Shown: one piece after another, positions 17,053 to 25,622 of the stretch
Layout: every line of letters begins with the position of its first letter
How positions within the stretch are numbered: position 1 is the first letter of the stretch
Assembly (NCBI RefSeq): GCF_913063425.1
Contig: NZ_CAJXYK010000026.1
Location: 20,121-84,120, forward strand
DNA from: an uncultured Thiohalocapsa sp.
GTDB taxonomy: Bacteria > Pseudomonadota > Gammaproteobacteria > Chromatiales > Chromatiaceae
Direction of reading: 5' to 3'
Length of the DNA stretch: 64,000 nucleotides
Translations under genes and position numbers: made by a program
The notes under the pieces: model-generated
What the model saw: the letters and a program-made list of their open reading frames with translations, nothing else
Told to the model about the DNA's origin: nothing
Databases searched by the model: none

Positions 17053-18240
17053 ATGCCCGCTCATCCAAGCCCTTCACCGCAACTGGAGCTGCCGATCGCG
17101 CCAGCGGAGTCCCAAATCGATCACTTTGCGCAGTCCCCGCCGGCGAGTCACACTGGGACCGATCCTTATCGCCACTTGTATCCAGGCGATGTGTTGGACG
17201 TGTATGACAGCTGGCCGGCCCCTGCGACCATCGTGTCTGACGGCGCCTATGGTGTGGGCGGCTTCCCCGGAGATCCCAGGACACCGGCTGAATTGGTCTC
17301 ATGGTATCGGCCGCATGTGCGGGCTTGGTCACGTCGCGCGGAACCTGCGACGACGCTATGGTTTTGGAACACGGAGGTCGGTTGGGCTACGGTACATCCG
17401 TTGCTGGTGGAAAACGGTTGGGAGTATGTCCAAACAATCATCTGGGACAAGGGGGTTGCGCACATCGCGGGCAACGTCAATGGCGACACGATCCGTCAGT
17501 TTCCTGTGGTGTCCGAGGTCTGCGCTTTCTATCGCCGTCGCCTTGAGCTCCAGGCGCGCGACGGTCGCAAATTGATCGCGAAGGAATGGCTCAGATACGA
17601 ATGGCAGCGCGCAAAGCTGGCATTGAACAGGGCAAACGATGCCTGCGGCGTCAGGAACGCGGCGACGCGAAAATACTTGACGCAGGACTGGCTGTGGTAT
17701 TTTCCGCCTGCTGATATGATGGCTCGTCTTGTTGCCTACGCCAATGAATACGGTGACCCGGCCGGTCGACCCTACTTCTCAGTCGATGGGTCGAAGCCTG
17801 TCACGCCGGAGGAATGGGCGGCATTTCGCGATCATTGGACACACGTGCATGGACTCACGAATGTTTGGGCGCATCCCCCGCTCAACGGCAGCGAACGCTA
17901 TCGCGGCAATGGCCGGAGATCGGCGCCAAGGGTATACAATCCTGGGCGTAACGCGAGCGTGCATCTGAATCAAAAACCGCTGGAATTCATGCGCCGTATC
18001 CTCACGAGCTGCACCCGTCCTGACGCTGTGGTCTGGGAGCCCTTCGGTGGTCTTTGCTCTGCGTCCGTCGCTGCCGTGGAACTGGGTCGCAAAGCGTTCG
18101 CCGCAGAGCGGGTTGCGGAGTTCATTGAGGTCGCCACCGTAAGGCTTGAAGAGGCGGCGCACGCGCGCGAGCGGCTCGCAGAAGGTAAGCCTGCGGATGG
18201 TCCGATTGAGCACGAGAGCTCGCTGTTCGGGAGCAGCTGA
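17053..18240 (+). CDS. DNA (N4/N6) methyltransferase, beta-class order, orphaned from its nuclease
   Basis: This 395-residue enzyme looks like an amino-methyltransferase acting on DNA. Motif IV appears as VSDGAYGVGGFPGD near residue 60, before the SAM-binding motif I VWEPFGGLCSASVAA near the C-terminus, the order of beta-class enzymes; HLNQKPLEFMRRIL is the typical pre-motif-I segment. DGAY replaces the common DPPY/SPPY. The GC content is visibly lower than neighbours, suggesting acquisition. It is followed two bases after its stop by the remains of its restriction gene. I chose ATG 17053 over 17008, whose extra 15 residues look non-coding. Recognition sequence unknown. Confidence 0.88.
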   Translation: MPAHPSPSPQLELPIAPAESQIDHFAQSPPASHTGTDPYRHLYPGDVLDVYDSWPAPATIVSDGAYGVGGFPGDPRTPAELVSWYRPHVRAWSRRAEPATTLWFWNTEVGWATVHPLLVENGWEYVQTIIWDKGVAHIAGNVNGDTIRQFPVVSEVCAFYRRRLELQARDGRKLIAKEWLRYEWQRAKLALNRANDACGVRNAATRKYLTQDWLWYFPPADMMARLVAYANEYGDPAGRPYFSVDGSKPVTPEEWAAFRDHWTHVHGLTNVWAHPPLNGSERYRGNGRRSAPRVYNPGRNASVHLNQKPLEFMRRILTSCTRPDAVVWEPFGGLCSASVAAVELGRKAFAAERVAEFIEVATVRLEEAAHARERLAEGKPADGPIEHESSLFGSS

Positions 18241-18242
18241 GC

Positions 18243-18843
18243 GTGCCGACCCCGCCCGCTGCGCCGACTCGGTCGCCTATTCCCGCGGATGATCCGGCGC
18301 GTGAGAAACTGCTTGATAATGTGCAGGATGCCTTGCGCGCACTGCCGATTTACTTCGAGTCCGGAACGCACATTGAAGGGCTCGAAGCCGGAGATCTCTT
18401 CAACCTTAACGCCGTTCTTGGGAGCTCAATCGAAATCCAGGTTGTCGACACCCTGAACCGAATCCGCAAAGTTTGGGACCCTGATGACGAATGGCCTGAG
18501 CATCAGTTTGAGCGCTCGTCTCAAACCTTTCCCGATGTGCGCCTTCTTTCCAGAAGCGGCGGTGACATCGATATCGTGCTCGGCATCGAGCTTAAGGGCT
18601 GGTACCTGCTTGCGAAAGAGGGGGAGCCAAGCTTCAGGTACAATGTCAGTCCGGCAGCATGCTCTGTCTACGATCTGCTGGTTGTCGTTCCCGAAAACCT
18701 ATGCGGAGTCGCAGGAATCGGCCCGAATCACTGAGAAGCTTCACAGAGAGCTCCAGCGAATGGAGGCACAGGCGAGTGATGCGGCGGCACTTCGGCTCGG
18801 GGAGCTGCTGCGCGAGTTTGCAGGAATATTGGGCGGGCAGTGA
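18243..18843 (+). pseudogene. Broken type II restriction endonuclease gene
   Basis: The frame from 18243 encodes 163 residues containing a PD-(D/E)XK core (FPDVRLLS, GDIDIVLGIELKGWYLLAKE), then SVYDLLVVVP, where homologous nucleases continue for 100 or more residues. Here it runs into a stop at 18732-18734. A different frame then continues naturally (ESARITEKLHRELQRM, AALRLGELLREFAGIL) to 18843. The simplest reading is an internal deletion with frameshift around 18690-18700, leaving a nuclease without its C-terminal half. It follows the methyltransferase stop by two bases, the expected partner position. A sequencing frameshift alone would not explain the short total length. Confidence 0.65.
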
Positions 18844-18886
18844 CGCAGCGCAGCGCAACTGAGTAAGGCGAGAAAGAGGACGTTGC

Positions 18887-19036
18887 CTATCTTCCGTACG
18901 GCATCTTCTCAAGGATGGGTAAGGTGTGGCCAAAATCCTTGTCCCGGTGGCAGCGGCAGAGCAACAGGCCAGGGCAGCTCCCGATACAGCATTGGTCCTC
19001 CCCTGACCATTGCAGGATTTTGGCGTACCGGTCATT
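18887..19036 (-). pseudogene. Remnant of a HicB-like antitoxin gene
   Basis: The minus-strand frame reads DNDRYAKILQWSGEDQCC then IGSCPGLLLCRCHRDK, which resembles the N-terminus of HicB-type antitoxins (pattern KIIEWSxEDQCYIGSCPGLxLGGCHGD). After CHRDK the similarity is lost and the frame soon ends, and no HicA partner is next to it. It sits between the broken restriction gene and the next gene, in the same low-GC patch. Identification is by pattern memory only; the fragment is short, so confidence is modest. Confidence 0.4.
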
Positions 19037-19106
19037 GTCTTGCAGCGCTGGAAGCCGCGAGTGCTTGCTCGACGGTCCCGGCACCAACGCCCCGGGGGCC
19101 GGATTC

Positions 19107-20597
19107 TCAGCCTACCCTCGCCACCTCCCCCCGCCGCTCCCGCGCCTCCGCCAGCCGGCAGATCTCTTTCACGGTGCCGCTGAAGACGACGCCGTGGGCC
19201 GGCGCGAAGGCATACCAGTAGGTGAGACCCCAGACGCCGGCGGGGTGCCAGTAGGCGGTCATGCTGAGCTTGGTGCCGCCGTTGGGTAAAGGCTTCAGGT
19301 CGAATTCCATCATGCCGGCGCCCGGCGCGCGCATGCCGAAGGCGAGGCTCAGGCGCCGCTCGGGCTCGACGCCGAGGACCTTCCAGGAGTCGATGCGGTC
19401 GCCGACGCGCAGCTCCGTGGGGTGTCGGCGGCCGTGCTGGCGCCCGGGGCCGCCGGCGAGCCAGTCCAGGGTCTCGCGCAGCTGCCAGAGGCGGTTCAGG
19501 TAAAACCAGCCGCGCTCGCCGCCCAGCTCCCGCAGCACGGACCAGACGGCGGCGGGTGACGCGGTGGTCTCGTGGGCGGCGCCGGCGCGCTTGGCGTAGT
19601 AGGCGTAGTCGATGCGTTGGTTGCGCACGGCAAAGGCTCCTTCGATCCAGCGGGCGACGACGGGCTCGCTGTTCCGCTCGGCGGCGAAGACGGCGTGCAC
19701 GGCCTCGCGGAAGCCGAGCAGTCGCTGCGGCACCAGCCGGCGCAGCTCGGCGTCGTCGGCGGTGAAATCGTGCTTGAGCCCCTCGATGAGGGCCCGGGCG
19801 ATGTTCGTCGGCACCGCGGTGATGAGCCTGAGCCAGTAGGACGAGAGCTTCGGGCTCAGCACCGGCACCGGGATGATGATGGGCGGGCGCTTGCCGCCCT
19901 CCTCGGCGAGGATGCGCATCATCGCTTCATAGGTCAGGGTCTCCGGGCCGCCGGCGTCGAAGACGCGACCCTCGGCCTCGGGCAGCTGCGGCAGCCGCAC
20001 CAGGTAGGTGAGCAGGTTGTCCAGCGCCAGCGGCGGCGACTTGGCGCGCACCCAGCGCGGCGTGACCATCAGCGGCAGGTGGTACACCAGGTCTCGCATC
20101 ACCTCGAAGGCCGCCGAGCCCGGGCCGACGATGATGCCGGCGCGCAGCTCCGTGACGGGCACTGTGCCCCGGCGCAGCACGTCGCCGGTGTCGCGGCGGG
20201 AGACGATGTGCTCGCTGTCGGCGTCATCCGGCACCAGGCCGCCCAGGTAGACGATGCGCTTCACGCCCGTGCGCTCGGCGGCGGCGGCGAAGTTGGCGGC
20301 AGCTTCCAGATCCAGGCGGCCGAAGTCCTTGCCGGCGCCCATGGAGTGGACCAGGTAGTAGGCGGTGTCGATGCCGGCGAGCGCGGCGTCCAGTGTCTCC
20401 GGCGCCAGGGCGTCGGCCGCCACCAGCTCGGCGGCATCCCAGCCGCGGCGCTCCAGGCTGGCGCGGTTGCGGCTGGTGGCGCGCACGGGAATGCCCTCGG
20501 CCAGGAGACGAGGCACCAGATGGCTGCCGATGTAGCCGCTGGCGCCGAAGACAAGGCAGCGCCCGGCGCCATGGGCGGGGGATGGTGTGCTGGTCAC
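19107..20597 (-). CDS. NAD(P)-binding SDR fused to a DUF2867 domain (YbjT-like)
   Basis: The 496-residue protein starts with a Rossmann fold of the atypical SDR class (CLVFGASGYIGSHLVPRLL, VPVRATSRN, AYYLVHSMG) typical of NAD(P)-binding NmrA/YbjT proteins, followed from about residue 330 by a DUF2867 region (YAYYAKRAGAAHET, GGERGWFYLNRLWQLRETLDWLAGG) related to START-like ligand-binding folds. The substrate is unknown. Length and two-domain layout agree with the family. It is on the minus strand with a gap of 214 bp to the hydrolase gene upstream. No signal peptide or membrane segment is evident. Confidence 0.88.
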   Translation of the reverse strand: MTSTPSPAHGAGRCLVFGASGYIGSHLVPRLLAEGIPVRATSRNRASLERRGWDAAELVAADALAPETLDAALAGIDTAYYLVHSMGAGKDFGRLDLEAAANFAAAAERTGVKRIVYLGGLVPDDADSEHIVSRRDTGDVLRRGTVPVTELRAGIIVGPGSAAFEVMRDLVYHLPLMVTPRWVRAKSPPLALDNLLTYLVRLPQLPEAEGRVFDAGGPETLTYEAMMRILAEEGGKRPPIIIPVPVLSPKLSSYWLRLITAVPTNIARALIEGLKHDFTADDAELRRLVPQRLLGFREAVHAVFAAERNSEPVVARWIEGAFAVRNQRIDYAYYAKRAGAAHETTASPAAVWSVLRELGGERGWFYLNRLWQLRETLDWLAGGPGRQHGRRHPTELRVGDRIDSWKVLGVEPERRLSLAFGMRAPGAGMMEFDLKPLPNGGTKLSMTAYWHPAGVWGLTYWYAFAPAHGVVFSGTVKEICRLAEARERRGEVARVG

Positions 20598-20811
20598 GGA
20601 CTTTGCCGAGGGGCCGCGATGGCTGCAACAGGACAGTCAGCAGGATGCCCCGGGAGCGCCGGGCAGGTCCAGGGGTTCTGGCCGGGGGATTCGCGTGGTT
20701 GGGCGTGCGGTGGTGGGCCCGAGGGCGCGGCAGGGGCTTTCGGGGGGGGCTCTGGCGGAGCTTGAGGGGAGCTCAGCGACGGCGCCGCAGGGGACGCGGA
20801 GAACCGGTGAC

Positions 20812-21837
20812 TTAGGGCTGCGCCAGGCCGTCCAGCCACTGGTCGATGATGTCCATCACCAGCGCGGGGCATTCCTCCTGCGGCAGGTGCCCGCAGCCGG
20901 GCAGCTCGGCAAAGGTGGCGTTGGGCAGCGCCCTTGCCGCGTCCAGGGTGTCCGCGGGCGGCACGATGCGATCCTCGGTGCCTGTGATGACCAGTGCCGG
21001 GGCGCCGATCTGCGGCAGATATCGGCGGATCTCCACCGGGTCGGTGAGGGAGCGCGCCAGGAGTGCGGCCCAGGCGGCGTCCCAGTTGGCCATCTCCCGA
21101 TGCACCAGGGCGCGGGCGCGCCGCTCCTGGTCGATGCGGCCCGGGTCGGCATAGGCATAGTCCAGCAGCGGCATGTCGGTGCCGAGGGTGCGTGCCAGGA
21201 GCAGCGTCAGGCGCTGCGTCTGCGGCAGTTCCACCAGCCACTGCGGCAGGATCGGGCGCTTGGAGTTGACCCAGGGCGCCAGCAGGATGAGCCCGCGCAC
21301 CCGCTCCGGGTAGGCCAGCGCCGCCTCCAGCGCCAGGGTGCCGCCGGAGGAGTTGCCCACCAGATACGCCTGCTCCACGCCCAGCGCGTCCAGCAGCGTG
21401 ATGAGCTGCGACAGCGCGGCGGCCTTGGCGTAAGGGTCGCCGCTGTCGCGCGTGCCGGGCAGGGGCTTGGCGCTCAGGCCATAGGGGATCTGGTCGTAGG
21501 CGATGACGCGACCGCGCTCGGCGAGGGGGGCGAGGATGCGCTCCCAGGTGTACAGGTTGAACGTGAAGCCGTGCAGCAGTACGAAGGTCGGCGCGGCGCC
21601 GGCATCGGTTGCGGTATCCACCCCCGGGCGCTCGGCCAGGTGCAGCCTGAGTCCGTCGGTGCCGGGGTAAGGGATTGCCAGGAAACGGCTCCCCGGGCGC
21701 TCCAGTGCCTGCGTGCGGGTCTCACCGGGGGCGGGGGCCGGATCCACCAGCAGCGGCCCCACAGCGGCGGCGATCAGCGCCAGTGCCACGGTCAGTACGA
21801 CCAGGCCGAACAGCAGGCGGAACAGCAGACGCAGCAT
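20812..21837 (-). CDS. Alpha/beta hydrolase with N-terminal membrane anchor
   Basis: The 341-residue protein has an N-terminal hydrophobic anchor or signal (LLFRLLFGLVVLTVALALI) and an alpha/beta-hydrolase fold: oxyanion motif LLHGFTFN, nucleophile elbow GNSSGG, acid Asp in ITGTEDRIVPP and catalytic His in GCGHLPQEE. It should be an esterase or similar hydrolase facing the periplasm or anchored to the inner membrane; the substrate cannot be told. It may be transcribed with the SDR gene downstream on the same strand. It is divergent from the DUF1631 gene. Confidence 0.9.
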   Translation of the reverse strand: MLRLLFRLLFGLVVLTVALALIAAAVGPLLVDPAPAPGETRTQALERPGSRFLAIPYPGTDGLRLHLAERPGVDTATDAGAAPTFVLLHGFTFNLYTWERILAPLAERGRVIAYDQIPYGLSAKPLPGTRDSGDPYAKAAALSQLITLLDALGVEQAYLVGNSSGGTLALEAALAYPERVRGLILLAPWVNSKRPILPQWLVELPQTQRLTLLLARTLGTDMPLLDYAYADPGRIDQERRARALVHREMANWDAAWAALLARSLTDPVEIRRYLPQIGAPALVITGTEDRIVPPADTLDAARALPNATFAELPGCGHLPQEECPALVMDIIDQWLDGLAQP

Positions 21838-22145
21838 GGCGGCTCCGAGGGCCGGGTGGGGGATGCGCGGATGCAGGCGCGGGCGCCGCCGGTCGGCGGC
21901 CTAGGACCGCTTATGCTAGCACAGCGACCCGCCCTACCTTGATCTGCGAGCGCTGTCACGACGACCCCAGGGCCGCGCCGTTACATTTACCTGCACGGGG
22001 CAACACCCCATCACAACACCGCCCAATTCCGCCGGCGCGTGCTCGACGCAGGCACGCCCCGCCGGCAGCTAAGCATCCGACTCCGGCTAGGGTCTGCGCA
22101 TCCGCGTGGATACGTCGCTGCATGCCAATGGAGCCGAGCACCCCC
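21838..22145. other. Gene-free divergent region
   Basis: This 308-bp stretch separates the hydrolase (minus) from the DUF1631 gene (plus). A short AT-richer patch TTATGCTAGCAC near 21912 is a possible promoter element, but no well-spaced -35/-10 pair was found. An open frame runs through it in phase with the DUF1631 gene, so the true start of that gene is uncertain. Confidence 0.35.
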
Positions 22146-24596
22146 ATGCCGGAGCACAACGCGAGCCCTTCCCCCGCCGGGGCGATCTCACCCGCCGCGG
22201 CGATGACACTCCTGCACGCGCTCCGTGACCGCGTCGTGGACGCGGTTGCGGGCGCTTTCGCGGAGCAGATGCAGCCCGCACGTGCGGACCTCGCGCAGCT
22301 CGCGGCCCGCGCCGGCGACAGCGGGCGCCGGGAGCTTTACGAATCCGGCCATGCCCTGCTCGCCAACGGCGGGCTCGGGCTGTTGCGGCGCTTTCGCGAA
22401 ACCTACTGCCGCAGTTGCGACCAGGCCATCGCCCAGGTCAGCGGCGACGGGCACGACGCCTGGGACGGCGTGCAGGAGCTCTCGCTGGTGGAAGCGCAAG
22501 CCTTCGAGCGTGACCTTGCCATCGCCCGTCTCTCGGCCAAGGCGGGCTACGCCTGCTCGCAGCAGGTGACGGCCCTGGATCGGCGGGTGGCCGCGCTGAT
22601 CGGCGCCCGCCGCGTGGAGGGCGAGAGCAACCCCTTCTCCGTCAAGCGCCTGTTTGCCGCTTTCGTGGACGCCGCCGAGGCCAACTGGGCCGGTGCCCAG
22701 CTGTCATTGATCCTGCTGGAGACCTTCGAGCACTACACCGCGGAGCGCCTGCCGGGCATCTATCGGGAGCTGAACGAGTACCTGGTGGAGCAGGGTGTGC
22801 TGCCGAAGCTGCCGGTGGAGATCGAGGAGCGCGAGCACGAGCTGGACCGCCCGCACCGGGGCGGAGGCGACGCCGTAGGGGACGTTTTCGTGCAGCTCGC
22901 GAGCGGTCTGATGGGCGAGCGTGGTCGCGGGGGCGGACAGTCCGGCGGCGGACCGTCCGGCGGTGGCGCCGGCGGCGGTGGGTCGGGCAGCGGCGGCGGC
23001 GGTGGCGCACCCGCGGGCGGTGCAGGCCAGGCGCCGGCCGGCGCAGATCCGACGGACGGGCGCATGGCACCCATGGTGCTGAGCCAGCTCATCGACGGCC
23101 TCACCGGTCTTCAGCGCGGTCTCGAAGGTGCGGCGGCCAAGCTCGGCATCGACTTGCAGGCAGTGGACACCCGCAGCAGCGCACTCCTGCGCAGCCTCGG
23201 TGCCTCGCCGCTGCTGCGTTGGCTTCAGCCCAACGACGCCGTCACCATCGAGCTGGTGGCGATGCTCTTCGATTGCATCTTCAGCGATGCGGAGCTGCCG
23301 CCGCGCCTGCGCGACGAGATCGGCAAGCTCCAGGTACCCATCCTCAAGGTGGCCCTGCTGAACAAGGGCTTCTTCTCCGAGCAGCGCCACCCGGCGCGGC
23401 GGCTCCTGGATGTCATCGCCGCCGCCGCCCGCGGCTTCAGCGGCGAGGACGAGCAGGCGCTCCTCAAGCGCATCCGCGCGGCGGTGGACAATGTGCTGGC
23501 CGACTTCGACCACGACACGGCGGTGTTCAACACCGAGGTGGAGCAGATTGAAGCCATCCTGCGCGAGGCGGAGCAGGCCGCGCGCGGCCAGGTGGGCGAG
23601 CTGGTGCAGCGCCTGGAGCAGCGCGACCGCAAGCTCGTCGCCGAGGCGGTGGTGGCGGACCAGATCGCCCGTCGCCGCGACGACCGCCCCCTGCCGGCGT
23701 CTGTGGCGGATTTCATCGACGACCATTGGCGGGAGCTGCTCGGGCGCATCTACGTGCGCTACGGCGATGCCGGCGAGGATTGGCGCGGGGCGCTCGGCAC
23801 GCTGGAGGACCTGATCTGGAGCGTCCAGCCCAAGACTGAGCCTGATGACCGCAACCGGCTCATGCATATGCTCCCCTATCTACTGGAGCAGCTGCCGGCG
23901 GGCCTTGCGCGCATCGGTCGCAGCGACGTCTGGGAGGTGTTTCTGTCTGAGCTGATGCCCCTGCACATGGCCGCGGTCCGCCCGCAGGCGGAGGCTGCGC
24001 CGAGCCCCAATACCGCCGCGGCGGGTGAGCCCCAGGTCGCCGACGGCACGCCGGCGCCCGCGGAGGATGCGCACGCCGCAGACGGCACCGCGGCGACCAC
24101 GCCGGACTCGGACTCTCTGCCCTGGCTCATGGTCTCGCAGGTCTGGGATTCCACCGAGGACGACACCGCCGACGCCGGCTTCGACCCCGACAGCACGCTG
24201 GTGGAGGCGGCATCCGCGCCGGCGCACGAAGGGTCGGTGCAGGTGCAGGCGCACGCATCCGAGGCGGCGACCGACGCCGCTGATTCAGCGCCCGCGGTCA
24301 GCAAGGACCCGCACCTGGACGCCGCCCGGCAGGTGGCCGTGGGCGACTGGCTGGAGGTGCAGCAGCTGGGCGACGCCAACCTGAGCCTGCGCGCCAGCTG
24401 GATCAGCCGCAAGAGCGGTCTGGTGCTGTTCGCGGACCGGCGCGGGCGCAACGCCCGGGTGCTCTCGGTGGAGCGGCTGGCCGATGCGCTGCGCCAGGGC
24501 AGCGCCCGGTTGCTCTCCCGCGACCCGCTCACGGACCGGGCCGTCGCCCGCCTGCTGGTGAGCGCGGCGCCGGCGAGGGAGGAGACGGCGGCCTAG
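22146..24596 (+). CDS. DUF1631 domain protein with glycine-rich linker
   Basis: The protein is about 816 residues. The N-terminal half (LRRFRETYCRSCDQAI, NPFSVKRLFAAFVDAAE) and the central part (LLRWLQPNDAVTIELVAMLFD, GKLQVPILKVALLNKGFF) match the DUF1631 family, whose function is unknown. Between them is a glycine/serine linker of about 40 residues near 22925-23040. The C-terminal end (VAVGDWLEVQQL, ASWISRKSGLVLFADRRG) resembles the PilZ-like end of such proteins, which hints at c-di-GMP-related signalling but is not proof. Alternative starts at 22122 and 22128 are in frame; 22146 was chosen because GGAG lies about 12 nt upstream. An acidic low-complexity stretch precedes the C-terminal domain. 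Confidence 0.85.
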   Translation: MPEHNASPSPAGAISPAAAMTLLHALRDRVVDAVAGAFAEQMQPARADLAQLAARAGDSGRRELYESGHALLANGGLGLLRRFRETYCRSCDQAIAQVSGDGHDAWDGVQELSLVEAQAFERDLAIARLSAKAGYACSQQVTALDRRVAALIGARRVEGESNPFSVKRLFAAFVDAAEANWAGAQLSLILLETFEHYTAERLPGIYRELNEYLVEQGVLPKLPVEIEEREHELDRPHRGGGDAVGDVFVQLASGLMGERGRGGGQSGGGPSGGGAGGGGSGSGGGGGAPAGGAGQAPAGADPTDGRMAPMVLSQLIDGLTGLQRGLEGAAAKLGIDLQAVDTRSSALLRSLGASPLLRWLQPNDAVTIELVAMLFDCIFSDAELPPRLRDEIGKLQVPILKVALLNKGFFSEQRHPARRLLDVIAAAARGFSGEDEQALLKRIRAAVDNVLADFDHDTAVFNTEVEQIEAILREAEQAARGQVGELVQRLEQRDRKLVAEAVVADQIARRRDDRPLPASVADFIDDHWRELLGRIYVRYGDAGEDWRGALGTLEDLIWSVQPKTEPDDRNRLMHMLPYLLEQLPAGLARIGRSDVWEVFLSELMPLHMAAVRPQAEAAPSPNTAAAGEPQVADGTPAPAEDAHAADGTAATTPDSDSLPWLMVSQVWDSTEDDTADAGFDPDSTLVEAASAPAHEGSVQVQAHASEAATDAADSAPAVSKDPHLDAARQVAVGDWLEVQQLGDANLSLRASWISRKSGLVLFADRRGRNARVLSVERLADALRQGSARLLSRDPLTDRAVARLLVSAAPAREETAA

Positions 24597-24799
24597 GGCG
24601 GGCGGACTTCAGTTCGCCAGCGGCAAATGGCACGGAGGCCTCGAACGCGCCGCAGCCTTGCACCCCCGGCCCGCTGTCTGCGCCAGGATGCGGGCGCTGC
24701 CCCGAAGCCTGCGGCGAGGTTCAAGAACCTGCCATAAACAACAGATATTCCGATACATTTGTAGCGCGAATGACGGCTGTTGCTGGGTCTGAGACAGGG

Positions 24800-24805
24800 T
24801 AGAAT
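24800..24805 (+). promoter_or_regulatory. Candidate -10 box for the L,D-transpeptidase gene
   Basis: TAGAAT lies 42 nt before the ATG at 24848 in an AT-richer zone (24735-24805). No well-spaced consensus -35 is seen, so the call rests on the hexamer and its position only. Confidence 0.3.
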
Positions 24806-24847
24806 CTCAGCTCCTGTTGAGTCGAGAGGCGCACCGCGCACACAACC

Positions 24848-25483
24848 ATGCCTCAGTATCCGCCCGGCTGCCCACCAACCGCGCCGAATCCCACCGCGGC
24901 AAACCCCACCGCGGCAAACCCCACCGCGTCAAACCGGCGCTCGCGCCATCGTCGAGCCGCAGCCCTGCTGCTCGCCGCCGTCGTCGCCTTCAGTACGCTC
25001 CTGGTCGGCGGTCTCCTTACCGGCTGCGCGTCCAAACCGGAGGTCGCGCCGCGCTTCGTCGACAGCGTTCTGGTCCGCAAGGGCGAGCGCAAGCTGCAAT
25101 TGCTGCACGACGGCGAGGTCTTCCGCGAGTACACCGTCGCGCTCGGCGACAGCCCAGTGGGGCACAAATTTCAGGAGGGCGATGAGCGCACGCCCGAGGG
25201 CGACTACGTCCTCAACTGGCGCAACCCCAACAGCAACTTCCACAAGTCTATCCATATCTCCTACCCGAACCACCGCGACCGCGCCTTCGCCCGCGCCATG
25301 GGCATCGACCCCGGCGGCATGATCATGATCCACGGCCGCCCGAACTGGCTCACCTCCCCCGCCGTGGCGCGGGAGTACGACGGGCGCGACTGGACCGACG
25401 GCTGCATCGCCGTCAAGAACCACGAAATGGACGAGATCTGGCGGCTGGTGCGGGACGGCACCCCCATTCGCATCTTGCCCTGA
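24848..25483 (+). CDS. L,D-transpeptidase (YkuD domain) lipoprotein, YafK-like
   Basis: The 211-residue protein has a repetitive N-tail, a hydrophobic segment with a lipobox (LLTGCAS at about 57-63) and a YkuD catalytic domain with MIHGRPNW and the active-site motif DWTDGCIAV, Cys being the nucleophile. Such enzymes make or edit peptidoglycan cross-links or attach proteins to the wall. The order DERTPEGDYVLNWRNPNSNFHKSIHISYPN resembles the YafK/ErfK group. The N-terminal tail carries three near-perfect 15-bp DNA repeats encoding NPTAA; a start after these (no Met available) is not possible, so the tail seems real or the start is a non-ATG codon. Confidence 0.9.
   Translation: MPQYPPGCPPTAPNPTAANPTAANPTASNRRSRHRRAAALLLAAVVAFSTLLVGGLLTGCASKPEVAPRFVDSVLVRKGERKLQLLHDGEVFREYTVALGDSPVGHKFQEGDERTPEGDYVLNWRNPNSNFHKSIHISYPNHRDRAFARAMGIDPGGMIMIHGRPNWLTSPAVAREYDGRDWTDGCIAVKNHEMDEIWRLVRDGTPIRILP
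24885..24932. repeat. 15-bp tandem repeat inside the L,D-transpeptidase gene
   Basis: Three consecutive copies of AA(T/C)CCCACCGCGGCA, the last slightly changed, encode NPTAA-NPTAA-NPTAS ahead of the signal segment. The period is a multiple of three and keeps the frame, so copy number could change without breaking the protein. Confidence 0.85.
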
Positions 25484-25571
25484 CGCGCGCCCCTGACCCC
25501 CTGACGTCGCCCGGGTCGCGCCTTGGCTCGGGCGTCGGCTGCGTCTGCGTATGCGTTGGGCGGTGATGGGC

Positions 25572-25577
25572 CATAAT
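25572..25577 (+). promoter_or_regulatory. Candidate -10 box for the META-domain gene
   Basis: CATAAT lies 45 nt before the chosen ATG at 25623. A -35 at proper spacing is not obvious. Its position argues against the longer frame starting at 25551. Confidence 0.3.
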
Positions 25578-25622
25578 GCGCCTCCCACCGTCACCCGCTC
25601 ACCGCAACGGAGACCTGCCCCT

